A program made the translations under genes and the position numbers. Positions 44,421 to 54,271 of a stretch of DNA of 64,000 nucleotides are shown piece after piece. The notes under the pieces were generated by a model. The model saw only the letters and a list, made by a program, of their open reading frames with translations. It did no database searches and was not told where the DNA came from. The stretch's first letter is position 1. Each line of letters begins with the position of its first letter. The stretch is from NCBI RefSeq assembly GCF_010669285.1, contig NZ_CP048711.1, positions 62,001 to 126,000 on the forward strand, in the 5' to 3' direction. Source of the DNA: Kineobactrum salinum (lineage in GTDB: Bacteria > Pseudomonadota > Gammaproteobacteria > Pseudomonadales > Halieaceae).

Positions 44421-45754
44421 CTATTTAACGCTTTCGCAAATCCTGTGGTCAGCTGCGCTGTCGCCCGACGTGGATACTGCCGCCGCGCGCCATGCAACGA
44501 ATAAAAGTGTAACCGATAGTATTCCTGCTAGAGCGGCCAATAGCGACAGGGCGGCGGCCTGCCCTCCTGGGAGAATCATGCTGAAATACCCAACGAGAGG
44601 CGGGCCCGCACCGAGGCCCACACCCGATCCCACGAAGGTGACCCCCGCAACCAGAGTTGCACGATAGTCTGCATTTGCAAGAAATTGCATACTAACGATC
44701 ACGGTGCTATAGACGCCGAACAAGAGGATAGAGCCCAGGAGATTGCAGACAAGAAACACGATGACCGAAGGCTGGATCGGCGCAATTACAAATATTACTG
44801 TGCCCACGATCAAAGACGTAAAACATATCACCATCAATGAAGAGACACGCGACCCAAAATCTGTTCCTCTGATCAGCGCGGGAAGCAAAAGGGATCCGAT
44901 GACCGGCCCGAAACCTGAGCTGATACCGAACCACATTCCTGCCTGACCCAAGCCAAGTCCATAATCGGTCATGAGCAGATTAACGGCCCAGGCACTATAG
45001 GCATAGGCAACCAACATGGGAATTCCGCCCCCACCATCAAGGGAATAAAAAAACGCGGTCGCGAGATGTGAGCGCTACTGCTTCCAGTTCTTTTCGGCAA
45101 ATGAGGTTGGGAACGTCGCGCGGGTTCGGATACGGTTATTCCAAATATTACACCAAGTATGATGGTGGGAGCGCCCGCCATCAGAAAGACAATCTGCCAA
45201 TCCTGCAGACCCCAGCCCCCGCCCTGAGCAACATAACTGGTAATGGCGGATACGAGGTATCCGCCCCCAAGAAAGGTCAGCGCACCGCCGAGAAACGGCG
45301 TCGCAGCAAGAATGCTTGCGGCACGCACGCGCTTTCTCTCAGAAAAGAGATCGGCGACCAAAGAATGGGCCGCCGGGAAGAGCGCGACTTCACCCACTGC
45401 AAGTCCCACACGCAATATCAACAATTCCTCGAAACTGGTCGCAAAACCAGATTTCAAGGTACAGAGTCCCCAGAGAAATGTACCCGTAAGAATAAGATAT
45501 TTGCGGTTCCATTTATCAGCAAGCCGTGCAACAGGCAGGCCCAAAGTGGCATAAAAGACTGCAAAGGCTGTGCCGAACAATAGTCCGAATTGCAGGTCGC
45601 TTATTCCAAAGGCATCGCCGAGAGGTTGCCGGATAAGGGCGATAATCACGCGATCGAGAATAGACATTATCAAAAGCAGAACAAGAAGACTGATCGTCCA
45701 CCATGCCCCCTTTATCGTTTTGTTGAGCGGCTCCGGGGCATCACTATATGTCAC
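44421..45754 (-). CDS. Major facilitator superfamily transporter, spinster/aromatic-acid type (frameshifted)
   Basis: About 445 residues and twelve helices when joined. N-terminal half has the MFS signature (GLPVARLADKWNRKYLILTGTFLWGLCTL). The frame breaks at the C run 45028-45032; one more base gives LMVGGGIPMLVAYAYSAW. GTG start at 45754. It would import an aromatic acid or intermediate across the inner membrane. Its final codons also survive left of the kinase scar at 39889-39897, showing that an MFS gene once followed copy A too. Confidence 0.82.
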
Positions 45755-45800
45755 ATTGATTCCTGTTCAAATGAACACTTTGATCGGTCCGTAGAGGCAC

Positions 45801-46586
45801 TTAATCACGATAGTCAGGGGCATAACGGTCGATCATCCGTCTTAACGCCTGCCAGTCAACCTCGGCATCGGATTGATCATGGGCGACTTGTGCTTCCTCA
45901 ATCGCAGCAGGAGTCAACTCGGTGAGCTCCGGATTTCCGGCAAGGGCCTTGACCTGCACAGAGCAGGCTTGCTGCAGAATAAGCATCCACTGGAACGTTT
46001 TAGCAATGCTTGCTCCCGCCGTGAGCAAACCGTGATTGCGAAGGATAAGAAAATTGTAAGCACCAAGATTTTTTACCAGGCGCTGCCGTTCATCCATTCT
46101 AAGGACGATCCCTTCATAATCATGATATCCTATGCGGTTCATGAACAGCGCCGCGGGTTGGCTGATCGGCAACAATCCTGCGGCGTTTGCCGCCACTGCA
46201 AGACCGGCGTCCGTATGAGTATGGAGCACGCAATTGACGTCCGGACGCGCTTCATGGATGGCACCGTGAATGATAAAGCCAGCCTTGTTTATACCGAGTC
46301 CTGTCGTGTCATCCAGAATATTGCCTTCCACGTCGACCTTTATGAGGCTGGAGGCAGTAACCTCTTCATACAAAAGGCCGAATGGATTGAGCAGAAGATG
46401 CTCCTCTTCACCCGGGATTCGATAGGAGATATGATTATAAATTGTATCCGTCAGACCGAAATGGGCTATGAGCCGGTAGCATAGAGCGAGTTCCACACGT
46501 GCGTTCCATTCCACCTCGGAAACTCGCTCTTTTAAGGACTGACCATCGTGCTTCACGCCCCCGCCCATGGTAAAAATATGAGACAT
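45801..46586 (-). CDS. Class II aldolase/adducin family protein
   Basis: 261 residues from ATG 46586 (the frame to 46625 adds 13 unlikely residues). Zinc-ligand motif HTHTD and a later RNHG, with FGLTDTIYNHISYRIPG near the start, as in fuculose-phosphate-aldolase relatives. Metal-dependent aldol cleavage or decarboxylation of a ring-fission product is the likely role in this cluster. Lies between the MFS gene and TonB receptor 2. Confidence 0.87.
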   Translation of the reverse strand: MSHIFTMGGGVKHDGQSLKERVSEVEWNARVELALCYRLIAHFGLTDTIYNHISYRIPGEEEHLLLNPFGLLYEEVTASSLIKVDVEGNILDDTTGLGINKAGFIIHGAIHEARPDVNCVLHTHTDAGLAVAANAAGLLPISQPAALFMNRIGYHDYEGIVLRMDERQRLVKNLGAYNFLILRNHGLLTAGASIAKTFQWMLILQQACSVQVKALAGNPELTELTPAAIEEAQVAHDQSDAEVDWQALRRMIDRYAPDYRD

Positions 46587-46635
46587 TTTCTTCCTCCTAT
46601 AGAACTTGAAGTCGATCAGCCGCAAATGCCGCCGG

Positions 46636-48817
46636 TTAATACTTGACCGAAAGTTGGAGCGCGTATGTCGTCGGCTGATGGAGGCTTCCGTAAAAAGGCC
46701 CCGCGAGCAGAAGGGTCTGCGTCGCCGTGAGAAGCGGCCGCTGGTCCGTCAGGTTCTTGCCAATCAGGGCCAGCTCCCAGGTCTCGTCGGTTGCGCCCAC
46801 GGCCACACGAAGATTGACCAGGCCGTGACCTGCGCGATCCGGTGCATTCACAAAAGGCAGCTGATTTAATTGGCGTGAACTGAACTCAAGACTGGGATTG
46901 ACCCGAAGGCTCAGTCCATCGGTCAATTCCTTGTCGTAGTACGCGCCAAGATTTCCGGTCCATTCTGGCGCGCGCTGGACGCGGGTGTCAGCCGAAACAT
47001 TCGGGAACGCTTCACGTATCCTCGCATCGGCATAAACGACCCCACCCTCGATCCGCAGATCACTGGTCGGAAGCCAGTTGAAGCTTGCATCGACGCCTCT
47101 GGAGCGAACTTCGACATTGGCGATTGAATTTCCCAGTGGGGTATTGGTGTTATACTGAAAGTCATCGACCGTCGTATTATACAAGGCAAAATCGACAGAT
47201 AACTGAGCTGCTGGTCGCAACTTGGCACCCACTTCGAAAGTAATTGCGCGCTCACCTTCAAATTCCGCCAGGTCCGGGTTTGCCGGCAATGTCTGAAACC
47301 CCCGCTTTTGCTGCCTCTCGAGGCTGCAGCGTAGAGAACATTGCGATCCTGAAGGTAGTATTGTGCAGAGAACGTCCAATCGACATTGGTTTCCGTACGA
47401 GTGGGCGACCGCTCGGGGAACTCGGGAAAAGGAAGCGTGATCGTACCGGGACGTTCCGTCACGCGCGAATATCGGGCATCCTTCTCTTCATGCGTATAGC
47501 GAAGACCTCCCGAAAGCTTGATGTTGTCGGTCAGGTCAAGGTTGAGCTGTCCAAATCCCGACATTGTCGTTACACTTTGTTCGTAAAATGTGTGACGGCT
47601 CCAGTAAGGGGCCATGGCGCGTCCGCTATGATAAGCTGATCATGCCCCCATTCGTTCCAGACGTAGTATACACCCGCAAGATAGCTGACCCGCTTATCAG
47701 CTGGAGACGCGATGCGAAATTCCTGAGAGAACAGCTGATTGGGCTCCTCAATTTCGAGCGTCAGCAGGCTGGCGTCGACAAAATCCAGGTCAAATCTGCG
47801 GTTATTTTTCCAGTATACATAGGCCGTGTGAGATGTCAGTGTAAAATCACCCAGATCAAGTTCTGAAATCAGCGTGGTGCGATCGCTGCGCTGCCGGTCG
47901 AATGGCGGCCGAGTACCATAGCCATTGTAGGAAACACCCTTCTGAACATCAAAATTGGTCTGACCGATTGCATTCGCTAAACCTTGAATAACGCCTGTTG
48001 GACTGTCACTGAGAAGAGAGACATTCTGACCATCCATCTCATAGGTATCATGCTGATAAATCAGAGTGGCTGAGAAGTTAGGTGATGGCTCCAGGACCGC
48101 GACCAGGCGACCCGCATCAAATTTTCGCGTCGGTTCGTGCACGTCACGGAGGCGGTTTTCAATAAAACCTTCTTCATTACTGGTGTAACCGGAAACCCTC
48201 ACCTTCAGTGTATCGGCGAGCGGGATATCGACACCCCCTTCCAGACGCGTGGTGTCAAACCTCATCTCATGGGTCGCCCTCAGGTCCATGCCGAATTCAC
48301 TGCCAGGTCGCCGACTCACGAAGCTCATCGCGCCAAGCGTCGTGTTCTTTCCCAGTGTAGTCGACTGCGTTCCCTTGATCACTTCGAGCCGCTCGATGTC
48401 GAAGAACGGCGACGCGAGGTCGCGGGGATGGGCAGCGTAGGTTCCATCAAAGAATGTCGCTACTGATGCTTCAATCGAAAAAACAGCCGTATTCGAGCCC
48501 AGACCACGAATGGTTGGCGACATGAAGCCCCCAATCGCATTCGTTAACTGAAGACCAGGAACGAGACCGCTGAGCTCAAAGCCTGATCCAGTTTGGCGGG
48601 TGGCCAGCATGTCACTCGTAACCACATTTATGGTTGCAGGAACATCCAACGCTGATTCCGACTGCTTGCGTGCCGTAACAAATACTTCTTCCAGAGCGAC
48701 GGTGCTGGTTGCAGCCTCGTCATTTCTGGGATCATTGGCCTGACCATACACCGCTTGCATGGGAGCCATTAACGCCATTACTGCGGCACCGGAATGTAGA
48801 AAAAGCTTTCTCGTCAC
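46636..48817 (-). CDS. TonB-dependent outer-membrane receptor 2 (two frameshifts)
   Basis: About 727 residues joined. GTG start at 48817 behind AGGGGAGG. Signal peptide ending VYGQA, TonB box region LEEVFVTARK, plug (PTIRGLGSNTAVFS; IERLEVIKGTQSTTLGKNTTLGA), beta-barrel, final strand ending LQLSVKY. The frame breaks at the G run 47608-47611 and at the C run 47299-47303; one added base at each restores VNWSAQYYLQ-type barrel sequence through to the stop. A second importer for the island, divergent from the amidohydrolase gene. Confidence 0.85.
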
Positions 48818-48901
48818 GTCTGGTCCTCCCCTTTGCAACTATTGAAGCGTGACAGCATGTTTTTGATCAGGCTCGCCACGATTCCCCTTAAGAATTCTTG
48901 T

Positions 48902-48924
48902 CTGTGGTAAAGGTACTCACTACC
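48902..48924. promoter_or_regulatory. Inverted repeat in the divergent TonB receptor 2 / amidohydrolase control region
   Basis: GTGGTA (48902-48907) and TACCAC (48919-48924) are perfect six-base arms with an 11-base spacer, in the 297-base region between two divergent genes. Size and place fit a dimeric repressor site (IclR/MarR/GntR type). No regulator of that kind is encoded nearby. Confidence 0.4.
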
Positions 48925-49114
48925 ACCAGGCGAAAGCAATTGGTGTTGACCCCAGTGCGAGACCATAAAGAGGTAGTTATCTTCATGCTTCAGCTTCTTT
49001 GTCATCCGGGGAAAGGATCATTTGGCGTGGGAGGAAACACCTATTTTAAAGGGGCGCCCCCGGTGACATAGTTGACGACATATAAAACATATCAAGAATT
49101 TGTGAGGGAGGCAC

Positions 49115-50805
49115 GTGATAAAATCTCTGTTGGCCTTGGCTTTTATAACGAGCGCCCTCGCCGCGGTGCCCGCGTCTGCACAGATGGCGGACATGGCTTT
49201 CATCAATGGGAAAATTTATACGGCGGATGCCAATGATAGCGTCGTTACGGCCATTGCTGTTTCGGGCAATCAATTTCTGGCCGTCGGCTCCGATCAGGCG
49301 ATAGAGCGGCACATTGGCCCACACACGGAGGTCATCGACCTGAACGGCCGCTTTGTCGCGCCGGGTTTGACGGATGCGCATCTGCACAATGAGGGTGGAG
49401 GATCCGGCGTTGATCTCTCCGGGGCGCGCTCGCTTGCCGATCTCCTGAGCGCTGTATCCGACAGCGTGAAAAATGCCCCTCCCGGAAAGGTCGTGGTTTC
49501 CAATTACGATTGGCACGAAGCGCAACTGAAGGAACAGCGAGCGCCGTCCCTGTCCGAACTGGACGCCATCGCTCCCACCACTCCCGTCGTGCTCGTCCGG
49601 GGCGGGCACTCGATGTATCTGAACAGTGCCGCACTCAGAAAATTCGGAATCACAAGCGATACCCCGATCCCTGCTGGCGGTCAGATCAGCCGTGACGAGG
49701 ACGGTCAGCTGACGGGGGAGATAATTGATACCGCCCGCGACCTGGTAAAACTGCCGCCCGCACCGCCCCTCAGCGAGGCCGACCTCGTTCGTACTCAGGA
49801 AAAGCTGAATAGCTATGGCATTACGGCGGTTCGCATTCCGGGGTTCTACAAGGGCGACAACCTGCAGGCCGCCTATCGTTTGATGCGGCGCATGGCCGAC
49901 GCCGGGAGGCTGACACTTCGCTACGCCATTTATCTTCCTGGCATGAATCTGCAGTCGGGGGAGGAGGCGCGTCACCTGGTGCAAAGCTGGGGGTAAAGCC
50001 GGACGAAGGCGACGAGTGGGTGCGGATCGACGGCATCAAGATCATGATCGACGGCGGTTTTGAAGGCGGATATCTCTTCGACCCCTACGTTGAGCCATAC
50101 GGCAAGGAAGGCTCCTATCAGGGCATCGAAACCATTCCGCCGGACCGATTCGCGGACGTCATTACCACGATCAACCAGGTGGGCTGGCGTCCAGCCGTTC
50201 ACGCAGTAGGCGATGCCGCCCTCGCGGCAGTCCTCAACGGCTTTGAGGCGGCCGATGCCCAATCGTCGATTCGCAACAAGCGCTGGACGATCGAGCATGC
50301 ATCCCTCACCAACCCCGACCTGACGCAACGGATGCAACGGCTCGGCGTCCAGGTATCAATGCAGCATCATATATATCTGGCCGGTCCTATCGTCGAACGT
50401 TATTGGGGTGCGACGCGTGCCGGGCACAACACACCCATCGCGACCTATCTCGATGCAGGCCTTCTTGTAGCGGGAGGGACCGATGCGCCGGTCTTACCGG
50501 CCAATCCATTCTCGGCACTCTATTTCTTTGCCTCCCGTGACACGATTTCCGGTAAGAGCTATGGTACCCCGGAACGCGTTCCATCGCGGACAGAACTACT
50601 TCGGCTGGTTACGATCAACTTTGCGCGTATGATTGGCGAGGAGCGCAGCCGCGGCTCGATCGAACCTGGGAAACTGGCTGACTTCGTCATGCTATCAGAT
50701 GATTTCCTGACGATAGCTGTAGATCGCATCAAGAACATGGAAGCACTCGCCACCTATGTGGGTGGCCGCCGTGTGTATCTCAATCCCAGGGCTACTCAGC
50801 GATAA
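49115..50805 (+). CDS. Secreted YtcJ-like amidohydrolase (frameshifted)
   Basis: About 564 residues joined. Signal peptide (residues 1-23, ASAQ), then the amidohydrolase-3 fold: DAHLHNEG metal motif, GGHSMYLNS, and in the second part WTIEHASL, GTDAPVLPANP and PGKLADFVMLSDD. The frame breaks at the G run 49989-49993; one more G joins LVQSWG to VKPDEGDEW. GTG start at 49115 after GGGAGG. Hydrolyses an amide or ester bond of an exported or imported compound; the periplasmic location suggests an early step. Five bases before the ligase gene. Confidence 0.87.
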
Positions 50806-50810
50806 TTGAT

Positions 50811-52667
50811 ATGGAAAAGACGGCACTTAAATCAATACAAGATATCGAAGTCTATGAGCGAACTGACTGGCGTAGCAGGTATACAGCAAACAATACCTAC
50901 GACCTTCTATGTGAAGTGGCGGCGAAATTTGAGAATAAACCTGCAATCGAGTATTTGCCTACCGCCGCGGTCAACCAGGCGCCCATTGTTATCACTTATG
51001 CTGAGCTGATCAGGCGTATTACACAAACAGCCAATCTCCTGAATGATCTAAATCTTGCTTCTACGGATGTTGTCTCCTATGTATTACCTAACCTGGCAGA
51101 AACACACGAAATCATTTGGGGTACTGAAGCGACGTGCATAGTTAACGCAATCAATCCATTTCTGCAACCAGAGACAATCGCCAAGCTACTTGAGGCGGCA
51201 AATACACGTGTGCTGATCACTGCTGCATCTGGTTCAGGTATTGAGATGCTCCCGGAGCTCTTTTCCATCGCCGATCAACTGGATTCCCTCGAGGCAGTTC
51301 TGGTAGTTGATTCGGGACTTCAACCTGGAGAAGCGCATACTTTGCTGCCGAAAACCACGGAATCAGGTAAACCAGTAATTCTTTATCAATCCGCAAGAGA
51401 CGCTCAACCATCTGACAGGCTGCTTTCGAAGCGCGGGATCCGTCGAGACGAGGTTGCCTCGCTATTTCACACCGGAGGCACCACTGGAGTACCAAAGCTG
51501 GCACCACACACGCACGAAAACGAAGTATTTATGGCATGTGTACTTTCAGACGTCCTTGGGAGCAGTGCCAGCGACAAAATGTTGATAGGGCTGCCCCTGT
51601 TCCATACGAACGCAGTAATCGCCACTGGCTTAACCAGTCTAATTGCAGGACAGACGATTCTTCTCGCCACTCCGCTCGGCTACAGAACACCTGGACTGAT
51701 ACAAAATTTGTGGCAATTGATTTCGAAGCACGGCGTAACATGTATGAGCGGCGTACCCACAATCTATAGCGCACTTTTAAATGTCCCCAAAGAGGACTCC
51801 AACATATCGACATTGAAGACAGCGATTTGCGGTGCGGCGCCCATTTCACCAGAGCTGTTCAGGCGGTTTGAAGCCTACTCGGGGGTGGAGCTTGTCGAGG
51901 GGTATGGGCTAACAGAGAGTACTGTTGCGGCGTCCTTCAACCCACCCTCCGGTGAGAAAAGGATAGGCTCGATCGGCTTGCGTCTTCCCTACACAGAAAT
52001 GCGTACTGCAATAGTGGAGGAGGGAATTGTTCGATTCTGCGACGTGGACGAAATTGGTACAATATTAATACGAGGCCCTCATGTATTTCCAGGCTATCTT
52101 GGGCAGGAAAAGAGTGGAATCCTTCCTGGCGGCTGGCTAAATTCAGGAGATCTAGGGCGGCAGGACGCAGATGGATATTTTTGGCTTACTGGCAGATCGA
52201 AGGATCTCATTATTCGAGGCGGCCACAATATCGATCCCTCTATCATCGAAAATTTACTCTCTCAGCGAGAGGACATAGCACTATCTGCAGCAGTTGGACA
52301 GCCGGATTCCTACGCGGGTGAGCTTCCCTGTGTATATGTTGTGCCTACACCGGGATCTTCAATTGATATAAATGAGCTGTCGGATTGGATCAGGTCCCAT
52401 ATTGCAGAGCGGGCTGCCGCACCTGTGTATATAGAAGAATTGGAGGAGATGCCCGTCACGGCTGTCGGGAAAATATTCAAACCCACACTCAGAAAGATGG
52501 CCACGGAGCGTGTTGTCACGGACAAACTGCAAGCGGCAGGTATCGATTCTACCGTCACCGTGTCGGATGACAAGTTGCGCGGGCTGGTCGTCTACATTCG
52601 GACAGATAGAAAGGATGAGGCAGCCAAACTACTGAGCGATTTTGCCCTGAATTTTGAATTCACCTGA
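50811..52667 (+). CDS. AMP-dependent acyl-CoA synthetase/ligase
   Basis: 618 residues of the ANL superfamily. A3 motif HTGGTTGVPKLAPHTH, A5 GYGLTEST, A7 NSGDLG, A8 GRSKDLIIRGGHNI and catalytic Lys in TAVGKIFKPTLR are all present. It activates a carboxylic acid to its CoA thioester, probably a side chain or ring-cleavage acid. This gene is the most AT-rich of the island (about 42 percent GC in a 60-base sample), so it may have a different origin from its neighbours. Cotranscribed with the amidohydrolase. Confidence 0.92.
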   Translation: MEKTALKSIQDIEVYERTDWRSRYTANNTYDLLCEVAAKFENKPAIEYLPTAAVNQAPIVITYAELIRRITQTANLLNDLNLASTDVVSYVLPNLAETHEIIWGTEATCIVNAINPFLQPETIAKLLEAANTRVLITAASGSGIEMLPELFSIADQLDSLEAVLVVDSGLQPGEAHTLLPKTTESGKPVILYQSARDAQPSDRLLSKRGIRRDEVASLFHTGGTTGVPKLAPHTHENEVFMACVLSDVLGSSASDKMLIGLPLFHTNAVIATGLTSLIAGQTILLATPLGYRTPGLIQNLWQLISKHGVTCMSGVPTIYSALLNVPKEDSNISTLKTAICGAAPISPELFRRFEAYSGVELVEGYGLTESTVAASFNPPSGEKRIGSIGLRLPYTEMRTAIVEEGIVRFCDVDEIGTILIRGPHVFPGYLGQEKSGILPGGWLNSGDLGRQDADGYFWLTGRSKDLIIRGGHNIDPSIIENLLSQREDIALSAAVGQPDSYAGELPCVYVVPTPGSSIDINELSDWIRSHIAERAAAPVYIEELEEMPVTAVGKIFKPTLRKMATERVVTDKLQAAGIDSTVTVSDDKLRGLVVYIRTDRKDEAAKLLSDFALNFEFT

Positions 52668-53524
52668 TACGGCAGGGAGGTGGCGAATTCGCTGATTAGT
52701 TGGTGATATCTCGCCCAGAAATTTCGCTGCGCATGGTGCAGTTCAGAGATTTCCCCACACAAAAGCTTATGATCCGTCGACTCGACTCCTTCGGCGATCA
52801 CCGTATAACCCAGGCTCTTGCCTTCAACGCCGGGAACGGTATCCTGAATAAAGGAGCCGTCGATCTTGATGGTGTCGAGCGGAAACCCCCTCAGTTTCGA
52901 CAGCGAGGAGTAACCGGTGCCGAAGTTGTCGATCGCGATGCGCACACCCATCTGTTTCAGCTCCTGAAGGATACGGATCGTCGCCTTCATGTCATTCATG
53001 ATCATCATCTCGGTGATCTCCAGCTCGAGCAGTTCGGGCTCCATGCCGCTCTCCCGCAACGCGTTACGGATATCCAGCACAAGGTTATTGTCGAGAAACT
53101 GTCGTGCGGTCAGGTTCACCGCCATACTCAGTTTGGGGAACCCTTCCTTTTGCCATGCGACGTTCTACCGCAGCGCGGTGTTGAATACCCAGCGGCCAAT
53201 CGAGACGATGAGTCCGTTTTCTTCGGCCAGCGGTATGAATTGCGTGAGAGCAATCAGCCCGAGATCGGGATGCTGCCAGCGCAGCAGCGCCTCGATGCCG
53301 GTGACGTGGCCGCTGTGCATGTCGTGTTTCGACTGGTAGAAGAGACTATTTCACTGAAAAATACCCTGACCACCCCAAGCAACCCGGGCATTTCGCGGTC
53401 GGGCGGAGAGTCAATCTCAGCTGATTCAAGTGGCCTTGAAGGCGAAATCGTCCGGAATTCGGCCTTGTGAGAAGTCTAATCTGAACCGGCAGCTAGTTAT
53501 TGCCAAATCTGGTACTGTGGTGAT
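52668..53524. other. Junction debris right of the catabolic island
   Basis: No intact gene. 52668-52782 is sequence of unknown origin joined to an EAL-domain fragment (52783-53345). 53346-53524 has no recognisable content. This marks the right edge of the island. Confidence 0.6.
52783..53345 (-). pseudogene. Degenerate EAL-domain (c-di-GMP phosphodiesterase) fragment
   Basis: Minus strand. Recognisable EAL segments in order: IEALLRWQHPDLGLI, FIPLAEENGLIVSIGRWV, a TAG at 53165-53167, then LSMAVNLTARQF, LELEITE, IDNFGTGYSSLSKL, IKIDGSFI and VIAEGVE. The signature EAL Glu is present (the E of IEALLRW), but about 20 residues are missing between IDGSFI and VIAEGVE, and the end is replaced by foreign sequence. 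Not functional. Confidence 0.8.
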
Positions 53525-53794
53525 TCATTCGGGGTTCCTGAAGGATTGATTTGGGTCGCACCTGGGCTTCGGTTGGCGCGACCCGTCCCGCTCAATCACT
53601 GCTCCCGTGGGCAGCAGCACCTCGTCATAGGCGCGTTCGATGTACGCTATCAGGCAGGTGTCGTCATAGCGCGGTACCTGCGGGTGGTCCGCACCTGCGA
53701 CATCAGTACACTCCTCTGTCAGGGCGGGGAGCGCGAAGGTGAGGGCAAGTATCAGGGGGCCAGGGCTCGGGACAGCATCATCGGACTTCTCCAT
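53525..53794 (-). pseudogene. Possible N-terminal remnant of an OmpA-like secreted protein
   Basis: An 89-residue frame with a signal-like stretch (LILALTFALPALTEE) followed by DHPQVPRYDDTCLIAYIERAYDEVLLP, which resembles the segment before the C-terminal OmpA domain in some OOP-family proteins. It ends abruptly. It may be a fragment; weak call. Confidence 0.35.
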
Positions 53795-54271
53795 GTACGT
53801 TATTTGTTAGTGTGCTTCCAGTGCTCACAAAACATCTTAGCTCAGACTTGGTAATCCAGCACAATCTGGCCCGCCGCCCCGTGACTGCCACCGCCTCGGC
53901 GTCAATAAGTCGCTGGACTTCAGCCGCGTCCGCCAACGCACGCAGGTACGCCATCCTTGAGCCATTGAAGTACTGTTATTTCACGTTCCGGGGACGCACA
54001 ATCCAGCTTCTCGCGCCGCCATTGTAGCTGTTTTTCGGCTTCAGTTATCAGTAACTGCGCCTGGTCACCGGTATACCACCGGCATTAGTCACCTGTACTG
54101 CGTAGTACGCGCCTCATTGCACGCATCTTCATCAGCGTACCGAGAACACCTATGTTGCGTTTTAGACAACAACAATGGATTACCACTGCTTTGAATTAAC
54201 TGTTAAAACGGTAACCTGTACCTGCAGGGGGCTCCTTATCCGGAGGAGTTGGCAACAAAAAGGAGCGGCGG
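53795..54271. other. Non-coding or degenerate stretch before the peptidase gene
   Basis: About 480 bases. The minus strand at 53870-53960 shows a short plausible peptide (YLRALADAAEVQRLIDAEA) with no start or continuation, probably another gene scrap. The final 60 bases contain the GGAG ribosome site of the next gene. Nothing else seen. Confidence 0.5.
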
